A DNA stretch of 64,000 bases, from positions 2,020,928-2,084,927 of the forward strand of contig NC_014652.1 in assembly GCF_000166355.1 (NCBI RefSeq). The letters run 5' to 3'. Below are positions 18,726 to 28,237 of this stretch, one piece after another (position 1 is the first letter of the stretch; each line of letters starts with the position of its first letter). The notes under the pieces were generated by a model that was not told the origin of the DNA, ran no database searches, and worked only from the letters and a program-made list of their open reading frames with translations. The position numbers were made by a program, and so were the translations under genes. The DNA comes from Caldicellulosiruptor hydrothermalis 108. GTDB taxonomy: Bacteria > Bacillota > Thermoanaerobacteria > Caldicellulosiruptorales > Caldicellulosiruptoraceae.

Positions 18726-19454
18726 CTATTGAACACTTTCTAAGATTTTGCACATCCATTCATATGTCTTAACAACCTCACCCAAAACAGCATACTCAGA
18801 TGTTGTGTGAGGGTTATAATACCCAACAGAAAGACAAAAGCTACTAATTCCAAACTTGTCTGCAATAAACCTTATATCAGCAACATGAGGACTTTTTTCC
18901 CTTTTTGCAGGAATTCCCAATGATTTACCAATATCTATCACTTTGTCGACACATTCATTCTTGAAACACACGTCCTTCCCACCATAGCTGCAGACAACAT
19001 CCCCAAACCCTCTTCTGTCAAGACCAATCACAAGGTTTACGCCCTTGAAAAATTCTGGATGATTTTCAATAAAGAACTTTACACCCTGATGCTCATCTTC
19101 ACACGATGTAGTGAAAAGAAACTTGAATTGATAATCAGTAAACCTCAAAAGAGCTAAGATTATAGCAATACCACACCTGTCATCAGCCCCTATCGGACGC
19201 ACACCATTTCCTTTTATTTTGCCTGTTTTTTCATCATAAATCACTTCAAACATCCAGTTTTTACCCACATGTTCTGCTCCGTATGAGTCAAGGTGAGCAT
19301 TTAAAAGCACCTTTGGATTTTTGCCTCTTTCGCCAAAGAGATTGTTTTGCATATCGTCGTCGTAAAAGATAAGCATCTCAGAAAGTTCATTTTCAACAAA
19401 CTCTTTTAACTCTTCTTCCTTGCCCGGATACGACTCTAAAGCACACATCTTCAA
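18726..19454 (-). CDS. zinc metallopeptidase-like protein (M20/M28/M42 clan)
   Basis: The 242-residue protein has the ordered metal ligands of the MH clan: His in NAHLDSYG, Asp in IGADDRCG, Glu in TSCEDEHQG, Asp in GLDRRGFG and His in NPHTTSEY. It is probably a cytosolic aminopeptidase or deacylase. It lacks a separate dimerisation domain, which makes it shorter than M20 or M42 enzymes (about 350). The best start is unclear. A TTG at 19454 has only AAGG upstream. In the same frame the sequence SDYIRSILLKMCALE continues upstream and looks like real protein, but no ATG, GTG or TTG codon is present before the stop. The substrate is unknown. Confidence 0.75.
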   Translation of the reverse strand: MKMCALESYPGKEEELKEFVENELSEMLIFYDDDMQNNLFGERGKNPKVLLNAHLDSYGAEHVGKNWMFEVIYDEKTGKIKGNGVRPIGADDRCGIAIILALLRFTDYQFKFLFTTSCEDEHQGVKFFIENHPEFFKGVNLVIGLDRRGFGDVVCSYGGKDVCFKNECVDKVIDIGKSLGIPAKREKSPHVADIRFIADKFGISSFCLSVGYYNPHTTSEYAVLGEVVKTYEWMCKILESVQ

Positions 19455-19579
19455 AAGAATTGACCTTATATAATCACTTACCCCTCTGACATGATTAAAA
19501 CCTTCTTACCAAGAATTATTTTTCTATTTTTATTATATCACTTTTTAAATAGAAAAATAAACCTGTCCGTAAAAAATTT

Positions 19580-19609
19580 AAAGCCATGGAACAGACCTTC
19601 CATGGCTTT
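19580..19609 (-). terminator. terminator of the activase operon
   Basis: A 12-bp stem, AAAGCCATGGAA and TTCCATGGCTTT, with a 6-base loop is followed on the minus strand by AAATTTTTT, 14 bases after the activase stop. Confidence 0.9.
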
Positions 19610-19622
19610 GCTGCTGGAAAAC

Positions 19623-20582
19623 TTACAGCGAATTTGTCCACTTACCACACCTGTCACCCCACATTGCAATGACCTTGCCTTCCATTGACACTTTCACAAC
19701 CTCGCACCTGTTCGAACAACCCTTGCATTCAAAAGATGATGTTGAAAAATCAATGTCAGCAGCGTCAAACCCCCTGAAATTTGTTCTTGCCTTTGTCTTT
19801 TCAATGTAATCTTTTGCTAAAATGGCGCTACCTATTGCCCCCATCACATTGAAATGTTCAGGCACAATAATTTTGCTTTGAAGTTCTCTTTCGAATGCTG
19901 CTCTGATACCCTTGTTTGCTGCAACACCACCTTGAAAAACAAATGGCGGTTCTAAATTCTTGCCTCTTCCAACATTGTTCAAATAATTTCTTACAAGAGC
20001 ATCGCAAAGCCCTCTTATTATCTCAGCTTTTGAAAATCCAAACTGCTGCTTTGCAATCATGTCAGACTCTGCAAACACTGTGCATCTTCCCGCAATTCGA
20101 ACTGGCCTTGTTGCAGATAGCGCCAAATCACCAAACTGTTCAATAGGAATTTTGAGTCTTTCTGCCTGATGGTCCAAAAAAGAGCCTGTTCCTGCAGCAC
20201 ATACAGTGTTCATTGCAAAATCTACAACCATCTGGTCTTTTATGATTATTATCTTTGAGTCTTGGCCCCCTATTTCAAAAATAGTTCTCACATCCGGTAC
20301 AAAATGAATTGTCGCTGTTGCATGGGCTGTAATTTCGTTCTTCACAACGTCAGCACCCAAGATAGCACCTGCAAGCTGTCTTCCAGACCCAGTTGTACCT
20401 ACTCCTAAAACCTCTACATCTCCAAGAGTCTCTTTTAACTGCTTTACACCTTCTTTGACAGAATCTATAGGCTGTCCGTTTGTCCTTATATACGTCTTAA
20501 AAAGTACGTTCACATTTCTATCAATGGCAACAACGTTAGTTGAAACAGAACCCACGTCAACCCCTATGTAGATTTCCTTCAT
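19623..20582 (-). CDS. 2-hydroxyacyl-CoA dehydratase-type activase (ASKHA ATPase, Fe-S)
   Basis: The 319-residue protein has the BadF/HgdC fold. The phosphate loops are GVDVGSVSTNVVAID and GTTGSGRQLAGAILGAD, followed by FEIGGQDSKII. The two cysteines that bind a dimer-bridging [4Fe-4S] cluster are C128 (NTVCAAGTG) and C167 (AGRCTVFAE). The protein also carries a C-terminal cysteine motif, C286-x2-C289-x3-C293 and C312, absent from classic HgdC, suggesting another cluster. Such activases drive single electrons to a partner at the cost of ATP. It overlaps the preceding gene by four bases (ATGA) and ends a three-gene unit with two DUF2229-like proteins. The partner substrate is unknown. Confidence 0.88.
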   Translation of the reverse strand: MKEIYIGVDVGSVSTNVVAIDRNVNVLFKTYIRTNGQPIDSVKEGVKQLKETLGDVEVLGVGTTGSGRQLAGAILGADVVKNEITAHATATIHFVPDVRTIFEIGGQDSKIIIIKDQMVVDFAMNTVCAAGTGSFLDHQAERLKIPIEQFGDLALSATRPVRIAGRCTVFAESDMIAKQQFGFSKAEIIRGLCDALVRNYLNNVGRGKNLEPPFVFQGGVAANKGIRAAFERELQSKIIVPEHFNVMGAIGSAILAKDYIEKTKARTNFRGFDAADIDFSTSSFECKGCSNRCEVVKVSMEGKVIAMWGDRCGKWTNSL

Positions 20583-21730
20583 ACCATTACAACCCTTTCT
20601 TCCTGAACATGTTCTTGTATGTTGTCAATAAAGACTTCTTTTGTTTTTCCTCTTTTCCTATTTCTCAAAAGGTCAATGAAAGCTTCTATCCTGGTGAGCA
20701 TATTCGCCTTTCCTGTCTGCTCATCTATTGGAAGTGACAGAATTGGAATGTCAACCTCTTTCGATATCTTTGGAATTAAACTTTGGGTTACAAGTTCTGG
20801 CAAACATGCAAAGGGCATAAGATGAACAATTCCGTCAAACCCTCTCTCTTTAAAGTCTATAATATGTCCTACAGTCTCAACCGCATGACCACCAATTAAA
20901 ATCTTGATATATCTTTGACCCTTTTTTATAATCTCTTTAAACCTCTTGGGTCTCAAAATCCATGGAACCAGATTGTCGTTTATCCACTCAAAAAGATACA
21001 AGCTTCTTTCTACCTCAACCCCAAGATTGCCCAAAATCTCTTCTATCCCAAAGTTAATAGAGCTTTCCATCACAACATAAATCTCGCCTACAATCCCAAC
21101 TCTTATCCTGTCTTTTTCATCAACCTTTCTTGTTGGGATACTAAGAAGCATCTGCTTGCACTCTTCATAAACTCTATACAGCTGCTTTCTTGTCTTTATT
21201 TTGTCAAACTTTTCTTGGATTTGATTCCAAACCTGAGTTGTCTGGCCTTTGTTGACTTCATATGGTCTTATTTTTTGAACCATCTTCTCAAGCTCATCAA
21301 GTTTCTGGACAAATCTGTATAAGGTGTACATCCTGTTTATAACCTTATGCCATGGAACTCCATTTCGAATTTTTTGAACATTTCTAAAAAATGCCCTCCA
21401 GTTATCCTGTGGAGCATCAAAGATTATAAGCTCAACATCGTCATAGCCAAGAGATTTTAATATATTTCTGTGAGTGTCGCCATAAAAACCTGCTCTGCAC
21501 GGACCATGTCCACCAGATGTCACAAGCACTTTTGCACCTTTTTCAATGGCCTCTAAATACGTTCCCATGACCATTTTAAGAGGAATACAAGCAAACTCTG
21601 GTGAGTATTTGACACCAAGGTCCATGGTCCTCTGAGTTGGTTTTGGCGGCATTATCACTTCATGTTCCAAAAACTCAAAAAGCTTTTTATACACTATGGC
21701 AGAGCCCATGTACGGAAACGATACCTTCAT
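20579..21730 (-). CDS. DUF2229-type / acyl-CoA dehydratase-like Fe-S protein (larger subunit)
   Basis: The 383-residue protein begins MKVSFPYMGSAIVYKKLFEF. Conserved cysteines lie at C48 (PEFACIPLKM) and C78 (GGHGPCRAGFYG), with another in PFACLPELV near residue 330. The fold is that of 2-hydroxyglutaryl-CoA dehydratase subunits and of the CoA-enzyme activase family, and the cysteines are likely ligands of an Fe-S cluster. The ATG at 21730 is used because GGAGGT precedes it; it starts right after the stop of the upstream gene at 21733. Together with that gene and the activase it makes a split version of the very large HgdC-DUF2229 fusion proteins. Its reaction is unknown. Confidence 0.8.
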   Translation of the reverse strand: MKVSFPYMGSAIVYKKLFEFLEHEVIMPPKPTQRTMDLGVKYSPEFACIPLKMVMGTYLEAIEKGAKVLVTSGGHGPCRAGFYGDTHRNILKSLGYDDVELIIFDAPQDNWRAFFRNVQKIRNGVPWHKVINRMYTLYRFVQKLDELEKMVQKIRPYEVNKGQTTQVWNQIQEKFDKIKTRKQLYRVYEECKQMLLSIPTRKVDEKDRIRVGIVGEIYVVMESSINFGIEEILGNLGVEVERSLYLFEWINDNLVPWILRPKRFKEIIKKGQRYIKILIGGHAVETVGHIIDFKERGFDGIVHLMPFACLPELVTQSLIPKISKEVDIPILSLPIDEQTGKANMLTRIEAFIDLLRNRKRGKTKEVFIDNIQEHVQEERVVMV

Positions 21731-21732
21731 CT

Positions 21733-22761
21733 TTATAATACCTCCGACAATTTTGCCCACTTTTTTCGCTTGAGCATGTCAACAAAGGCTTCTATCCTTG
21801 TGACCATATGCCCTTCGCCTGTGTGCTCATCCACCCTTAAAGTAGTAAACGGCTTTCCTGCAACATCACTCTCGTACTGCAAAAACCTTCCAACAATTGC
21901 ATCAGGGCCACATCCGAAAGCTGTCACATGGATTATACCATCCACCTCTGGGTCTTTTAGATAATGAAGACCTGCACCAAGTACCCTGTTTGAAAAAGTC
22001 CAGAAAAGCCTTTTCCTGTAATGTTTTAAATTGTCATATGCAACCTTTTGGGGTACCATCTCAAACGTTTTTATATTTACATCTAAAGCTTCAAGCTTTT
22101 TTATAACATCCATGCTTATGAAAGAATCATACACATCATACACATATCCTAAAACAGCAATTGTTACATCGCCATCTTTTTTTACTTTTTCTAAATCTTT
22201 TTCCCATCTACCTGTTTTATAACTTTCAAGTGCTTTGTCGCAAGAAAGTCCACTGTGCAAAAGAGCTTTAAACCTTTCAAAAACCTCTTCTGCTCTTTTT
22301 ATCGCAAGTCGTATCTCCCTGTGAGAAAACCCAAACATCTCTGTCAACATTTCATAAATCTTTGGCGAGCTTATATTCTCGTTGTTTTTTTCATTTATTA
22401 TGGGTGAGATAACTCTTCCTTTACTTTCTTCTACCGTTCCCTCAATTATGTCTGGAAGCCCCATAAACTTTGGACAAAAATATTCCGGCTTTTTTATCCT
22501 CGCAAACCTTGGAACAAAGACATAATCAGCTACCTTCAGCCCCTCAATAACATGTCCTGTAAATATTTTGATAGGCGCACAAATGTCAGCAACAGCCGCC
22601 TTTGAACCTTTATCAAGAATATCCTTGGTTGTTGGTCCTGTGTCCACAACCTCAAACCCGAGCTCTTTGAAAAATGTATCCCATAAAGGAAAATAGTAAT
22701 AATACAAAAGCGAATGCGGAATAGCAATTTTCATGCTATTTAAAATCTCCTTCTTTCCCAT
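21733..22761 (-). CDS. DUF2229-type Fe-S protein (smaller subunit)
   Basis: The 342-residue protein contains the DUF2229 N-terminal pattern MKIAIPHSLLYYYYFPLWDTFF from residue 10. Cysteines are C61 (VADICAPIK), C96 (PEYFCPKFMGLPD) and C284 (AFGCGPDAIVG), the spacing expected for cluster ligands in this family. The first ATG (22761) has GGAAGG very close; a second at codon 10 has AGGAG farther upstream, so the start could be nine residues later. It is the first gene of the unit that continues with a related larger protein and an ATP-driven activase. No acyl-CoA, transferase or thioesterase gene accompanies it. Confidence 0.8.
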   Translation of the reverse strand: MGKKEILNSMKIAIPHSLLYYYYFPLWDTFFKELGFEVVDTGPTTKDILDKGSKAAVADICAPIKIFTGHVIEGLKVADYVFVPRFARIKKPEYFCPKFMGLPDIIEGTVEESKGRVISPIINEKNNENISSPKIYEMLTEMFGFSHREIRLAIKRAEEVFERFKALLHSGLSCDKALESYKTGRWEKDLEKVKKDGDVTIAVLGYVYDVYDSFISMDVIKKLEALDVNIKTFEMVPQKVAYDNLKHYRKRLFWTFSNRVLGAGLHYLKDPEVDGIIHVTAFGCGPDAIVGRFLQYESDVAGKPFTTLRVDEHTGEGHMVTRIEAFVDMLKRKKWAKLSEVL

Positions 22762-22814
22762 TTTACCTTCCCTTACTATTATAGCACAATTAAAAGATTA
22801 TAGTATTCTAAAAA

Positions 22815-22853
22815 AAGGGGCAGCTTTTTCAAAATAAAACAAAACTGCCCCTT
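22815..22853 (-). terminator. terminator of greA-lysS
   Basis: The stem AAGGGGCAG and CTGCCCCTT is followed by a run of T residues on the minus strand, just past the lysS stop. Confidence 0.92.
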
Positions 22854-22862
22854 CCTCTTTTA

Positions 22863-24356
<1,494 letters not shown>

Positions 24357-24373
24357 TCACCAACTCCGTCTTT

Positions 24374-24862
24374 TTATTTTGATATCTCAAGTATCTTATA
24401 TCTGAACTTTCCTGCAGGTACACTCACCTCAACAACATCCCCAACTTTCTTCCCCATCAAAGCCTTGCCAACAGGCGACTCATCAGAAATCTTAAAATTC
24501 AAAGGGTCTGCTTCCTTTGACCCAACTATTGAATATTCAAATACATCCCCAGTATCTAAATTCTGAATTTTCACGTTTGTACCAATTCCAACAAAATCAG
24601 TTGAAACTTCATCTTTATCGATAATCTTGGCATTATTGATAAGCTGTTCTAAATACGCAATTCTTTCTTCTAAAGCTGCCTGTTCTGCCTTTGCCTCATC
24701 ATACTCGGAGTTTTCCGAAAGGTCACCAAACGAACGCGCAACCTTTATCTTTTCTGCAACCTCTTTTCTTTTTACTGTCTTTAAATTTTCGAGCTCTTTT
24801 AAGTACTTTTCATATGCTTCACGAGAAAGTTGATATTTTGCTGTATCCATTTCTCTTGCCAT
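24374..24862 (-). CDS. greA: transcription elongation factor GreA
   Basis: The 162-residue GreA rescues backtracked RNA polymerase by stimulating transcript cleavage. The coiled-coil tip is intact ([20 protein letters not shown], with the D-x-x-E acidic pair), and the C-terminal domain ends with [19 protein letters not shown]. The start at 24862 follows GGGGAGG at good spacing; the frame is open farther upstream, but those codons are AT-rich leader. It is preceded by a strong sigma-A promoter. Confidence 0.97.
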   Translation of the reverse strand: MAREMDTAKYQLSREAYEKYLKELENLKTVKRKEVAEKIKVARSFGDLSENSEYDEAKAEQAALEERIAYLEQLINNAKIIDKDEVSTDFVGIGTNVKIQNLDTGDVFEYSIVGSKEADPLNFKISDESPVGKALMGKKVGDVVEVSVPAGKFRYKILEISK

Positions 24863-24963
24863 TTTTTCCTCCCCTTTTTCAAAAAGAAAATAGACTTTAT
24901 TTTTTATGATTAATTTTAATTCAAACCACTTCAATTTATGCTTGTACATTTTAACTTTTGTCA

Positions 24964-24993
24964 ATTATAAACCAAAGATGTGCTTCATGTCAA
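24964..24993 (-). promoter_or_regulatory. sigma-A promoter of greA-lysS
   Basis: A perfect TTGACA (24988-24993), an 18-base spacer and a perfect TATAAT (24964-24969) lie on the minus strand about 100 bases before greA. Confidence 0.85.
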
Positions 24994-25008
24994 GTGAAGA
25001 AAAAGAAA

Positions 25009-25046
25009 AGCCTCAGACAGTTTTTTGATGAAAACTATCTGCGGCT
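25009..25046 (-). terminator. terminator of the magnesium transport operon
   Basis: The imperfect stem AGCC-G-CAGA-T-AGTTTT with AAAACT-G-TCTG-A-GGCT is followed by TTTTCTTTTTC on the minus strand. Confidence 0.85.
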
Positions 25047-25111
25047 AAACTTATCATAATAGTTTAAAGCTTTCTCTCCAAAAAGCAAACGTCAAACAGT
25101 CCCAGGAAGGT

Positions 25112-26359
25112 TTATATATTCAAGAATGGCTGTACAAGCAAAATCAATGTTAAAATTATTATGAACACAACTGTCACCCATGCAATTACATTAAATAGTT
25201 TTGAATTCACATACTCACCCATGATTTCTTTGTCGTTTGTGAGCTTGAGCATGTAAATGAGAATTATTGGAAGCAAAATTCCATTTATCTCCTGAGCTAT
25301 TATCATAAGTTTAATTAGCGGTATATTTGGGAGTAAAATTATTCCCGCACCTATTACAATAAAAAGAAGTATTATCCCATAAAATGCAGGTGCTTCTTTG
25401 AATTTCTTGTCGAGTCCATTTTCAAAACCAAACGCCTCAGTTATAGCATACGCTGTTGAAAGTGGCAGAATATGTGCACCTAAAAGTGATGCACCAAAAA
25501 GCCCTATCGCAAAAAGGCTTGACGCATATTTTCCTGCAAACGGCTGAAGCGCTTTTGCTGCATCTTCTGCTGTTTCAATTCTAATCCCGTGCTTGTAAAG
25601 TGTTGCTGCTGTTGCAACAACTATGAAAAACGCAATAAAGTCTGTCCAGAAGGCTCCCAAAAACACATCCCATCGCTGGTACTTAAGGTTCTTAACATCA
25701 ACTCCTTTATCCACAACAGATGACTGCAAGTAAAACTGCATCCATGGCGTTATCGTGGTACCTATCATGGCAATAAAAATCAATACAAAACTGGGCTCAA
25801 AACTAAATGAGGGTACAAATGTGTTTTTGAACACCTCTTTCCAGTCTGGTTTGGCTAAAAATCCCGAAATTATATAGCTAACATAAATTACCATAAGGCC
25901 CAAAAAGAACTTCTCAGTTTTTTTATATGAACCTTTGTTAATAATATACCAAACAAAAATAGAAGTAAGAGGTACAGAGATATATTTTGATATACCAAAT
26001 ATTTCAAGACTTGCTGCAATTCCTGCAAACTCGCCAACTGTTGTTGTAAAGTTGGCAATCAAAAGGGTCACCATCGCAAAAAATGTCATCTTCACACCAA
26101 AGTTTTCTCTTATAAGGTCAGAAAGTCCCTTGCCAGTTACAACACCCATTCTTGCCGCCATCTCTTGAATTACTGCCAAGCTTATGGTTATAAGAAAAAG
26201 TCCCCACAGCATCTTGTAACCAAACATGGAACCTACCATTGCATATGTTGCGATACCCGATGCATCATTGTCAGCTGTTGCAGTCACAAGTCCTGGCCCA
26301 ATTACACTTAAAATTAAAAGAATATTTCTTAGTCTGGTGCTTCTTGTTGTCTGTGCCAT
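25112..26359 (-). CDS. NRAMP-family divalent metal transporter, likely Mg2+ type (NRMT-like)
   Basis: The 415-residue protein has about eleven membrane helices and the NRAMP fold. The metal-site motifs differ from classical Mn/Fe transporters. In helix 1 the DPGN motif reads ADNDASG (residues 29-35). In helix 6 the usual M-P-H reads ITPWMQ (203-208), so the methionine that favours transition metals and the histidine are both absent. These changes resemble the NRAMP-related magnesium transporters. It lies 33 bases after the gene for a soluble MgtE_N/CBS protein, and the operon leader holds an M-box Mg2+ riboswitch. The family is certain; Mg2+ as substrate is a well-supported inference. Confidence 0.9.
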   Translation of the reverse strand: MAQTTRSTRLRNILLILSVIGPGLVTATADNDASGIATYAMVGSMFGYKMLWGLFLITISLAVIQEMAARMGVVTGKGLSDLIRENFGVKMTFFAMVTLLIANFTTTVGEFAGIAASLEIFGISKYISVPLTSIFVWYIINKGSYKKTEKFFLGLMVIYVSYIISGFLAKPDWKEVFKNTFVPSFSFEPSFVLIFIAMIGTTITPWMQFYLQSSVVDKGVDVKNLKYQRWDVFLGAFWTDFIAFFIVVATAATLYKHGIRIETAEDAAKALQPFAGKYASSLFAIGLFGASLLGAHILPLSTAYAITEAFGFENGLDKKFKEAPAFYGIILLFIVIGAGIILLPNIPLIKLMIIAQEINGILLPIILIYMLKLTNDKEIMGEYVNSKLFNVIAWVTVVFIIILTLILLVQPFLNI

Positions 26360-26392
26360 CTTTACATCACCTCTTTCGTATCAACCTATTAT

Positions 26393-27646
26393 CTACAGCA
26401 ACAGTTTTCTTTTCATCTTCAATAGTTCATATACAATGTCGTTTATAATGACAACTCCAATGAGTTTCTTGCTCTCATTCACAACAGGCACAGCAAGAAG
26501 ACTATATTTTGAAATAATCTCAACAAGAGAATTAACATTGTCAGTGTCTTTGACACAAACCACGTCCCTGTTCATTATCTCATAAAGCGGTGTTTGAGGC
26601 TCAGAGATTACCAAGTCGCGCAAAGATACAACCCCGCAAAGCCTTTCATCATTGTCAACAACATACAGATAATAAATTTCATCTGGTTCAGGTTTTAAGC
26701 GTCTTAGCTCCTCTATTGTCTGCTCAACTGTGAAATGTGTCTTGAACGAGATAAAATCGGTTGTCATTATCGCGCCAACACTGTTTTCGGGATACTCCAT
26801 AAGTTCTTTGACTTCTTCTGATGCTTCTTTTTCCATACTATTTAGAAGCTCTTCTGCTCTTTCCTCTTTTATCTCGTCCAGAATATCTGCAACCTCATCA
26901 GCCGGCATTTTCTCAAGCACATCCGCCGCCTTTTCAACAGGAAGACTCTCTAAAACATTTCTCTGTGCTTCAACCTCAAGCTCTTCCAAAACATCTGCAG
27001 CCTTTTCCTCATCCAGAGTCGAAAAGATATAAGCTTGCGTCTTTTTGTCAAGTTCTTCAATAATGTCTGCCAAATCCGAAGGATGCAAGGTAGCAAGCTT
27101 TGAATATGTGGTTGAAAGTTTCAAATCAAGCCTTGGAGATGCAAGCGGCTGTACATCATCCCACAAAATCAAACGCGAAGGAATGTTTTTACCAAGCGGT
27201 TTTAACACCTTTTTCAGGGGCTTTGCAAGACCAAGCCTTCTCAAAAGTCCTTCAAGACCGATATCTACAGCTATTACATAAACACCTGTAGAAAGTACTG
27301 CAAGTCTTATATCATTTACCCTCACAACTTTTCTGCCGTTCATATCAACAATCTGCTTGTCAAGTATATGACGAACAAGCATAATGGTGTCTTCTTTTTT
27401 CACATCGATTGGCTTTAAGTTCCTTGTTTCAATCACGTACTGACCTTTTTCCTTGTAGATTATGAAAAACGAAAAGTCCACAATTTGAGTTTGACCGCCA
27501 CTTTTTACCTTTGCAGCAATCACTTTGGGTCTTATATAACTTGCATCAACAACCAAGTCTAAAAGCCTTCCTACAACCTTCTTTTCTTCTGAAAAGACCT
27601 TGTTGCCGATTACTCTGCTAAGATAAAAGCTTGTGACGTTTGGCAT
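26393..27646 (-). CDS. soluble PRC-barrel / MgtE_N / CBS-pair protein (no transport domain)
   Basis: The 417-residue protein has PRC-barrel-like beta segments in its first 150 residues (GRLLDLVVDASYIRPKVIAA and a second repeat). An MgtE_N helical repeat follows at about 175-280 (LHPSDLADIIEELD, then VEKAADVLEKMPADEVADIL). A CBS pair occupies about 290-415 (GAIMTTDFISFKTHFTV and IMNRDVVCV). It ends there, so the membrane domain of the MgtE channel is missing. The start at 27646 follows AGGAGGGG. The RBS is embedded in a 15-bp inverted repeat. It probably senses Mg2+ and controls the adjacent NRAMP transporter. This regulatory role is inferred from domains and operon. Confidence 0.85.
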   Translation of the reverse strand: MPNVTSFYLSRVIGNKVFSEEKKVVGRLLDLVVDASYIRPKVIAAKVKSGGQTQIVDFSFFIIYKEKGQYVIETRNLKPIDVKKEDTIMLVRHILDKQIVDMNGRKVVRVNDIRLAVLSTGVYVIAVDIGLEGLLRRLGLAKPLKKVLKPLGKNIPSRLILWDDVQPLASPRLDLKLSTTYSKLATLHPSDLADIIEELDKKTQAYIFSTLDEEKAADVLEELEVEAQRNVLESLPVEKAADVLEKMPADEVADILDEIKEERAEELLNSMEKEASEEVKELMEYPENSVGAIMTTDFISFKTHFTVEQTIEELRRLKPEPDEIYYLYVVDNDERLCGVVSLRDLVISEPQTPLYEIMNRDVVCVKDTDNVNSLVEIISKYSLLAVPVVNESKKLIGVVIINDIVYELLKMKRKLLL

Positions 27647-27787
27647 TTTAGCACCCCTCCTTTTTTGAATTTTTATTTTTGGTGTCATTTGGTGGAGGGG
27701 TGCTAAAAGCCTTTAAAATCTATTTGCAAAAAGGTGTATTTATCCCTTTATTTTCTTCAAAACAGAGAAAAATTAGCACCCCTCCAC
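27646..27787 (-). repeat. three-copy complementary repeat around the mgtE-like RBS
   Basis: Three copies of one sequence lie in the leader. Copy 1 (about 27646-27660) is the RBS itself, minus strand GGAGGGGTGCTAAAA overlapping the ATG. Copy 2 (27694-27708) is its exact reverse complement, so 1 and 2 form a 15-bp hairpin that hides the RBS. Copy 3 (27773-27787), in the same orientation as copy 1, pairs over 15 bases with copy 2 extended to 27692. Copies 1 and 3 therefore compete for copy 2. Confidence 0.8.
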
Positions 27788-27848
27788 ATTCCAAAGTACA
27801 ATTGCTTTTTGCTGTCCAATCCTGCTTACTCACAGGACCAGAATCCAT
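27720..27848 (-). CDS. possible 42-residue leader peptide
   Basis: A short frame lies between the M-box terminator and the mgtE-like gene. It begins MDSGPVSKQDWTAKSNC with AAGGAG about 12 bases upstream, and is rich in Cys (four in the last 26 residues). Repeat copy 3 lies inside it. I do not recognise the peptide, and it may be chance. If translated, ribosomes would open copy 3 and affect the hairpin choice downstream. Confidence 0.25.
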   Translation of the reverse strand: MDSGPVSKQDWTAKSNCTLECGGVLIFLCFEENKGINTPFCK

Positions 27849-27908
27849 CTTTTCTCTCAACTCCTTCTTTAAGAAGAATTTTCGCAATAGCAAAATTTTA
27901 TACATTGC

Positions 27909-27961
27909 TATTAGAAACAAAAAGTGCTTTCACCCAAAGCTTAAAAACGAGGTGAAAGCAC
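27909..27961 (-). terminator. M-box-controlled transcription terminator
   Basis: The 11-bp stem GTGCTTTCACC and GGTGAAAGCAC (arms 27951-27961 and 27924-27934) is followed on the minus strand by TTTTTGTTT. It lies 14 bases downstream of the M-box aptamer, as expected for its expression platform. Confidence 0.9.
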
Positions 27962-27974
27962 ACTTCTGCCCTTT

Positions 27975-28138
27975 TTAAAGCTACCTCGTACAAGCTTTGG
28001 CACTACACGGCATAAAAAGCTGCATTAGGTTATGCCTTGGTTTCGGCAAAACCTGTTCACCAGCTCAGATTGTCTCCAATCTTTCGCGGCAGCAGCCTAT
28101 ATCCCTGTAGGAGCCTCGCCTACCGAGATATCTTGCAA
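27975..28138 (-). promoter_or_regulatory. M-box (ykoK) magnesium riboswitch
   Basis: The minus strand carries the M-box core in order: GGTAGGCGAGGCTCCTAC, GATATAGGCTGCTGCC, the variable helix AGATTGGAGACAATCT, GGTGAACAGG, AATGCAGC, TATGCCGTGTAGTGCC and AAAGCTTGTACGAGG. These are the conserved L1/L4/L5 contacts that compact with Mg2+. High Mg2+ should promote the terminator downstream and switch off the transporter operon. Confidence 0.95.
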
Positions 28139-28158
28139 TATTCATTTTTTCAACTTCT

Positions 28159-28186
28159 ATTTTAGCACAATTTTTTCATTTTTCAA
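28159..28186 (-). promoter_or_regulatory. sigma-A promoter of the magnesium operon
   Basis: TTGAAA (28181-28186), a 16-base spacer and TAAAAT (28159-28164) lie on the minus strand. The start point would lie about a dozen bases before the M-box. Confidence 0.7.
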
Positions 28187-28237
28187 CCCTTTTTCGGCAA
28201 AATTTTTATGTTTTCCGGATATTTTTTTTAAATTTCT

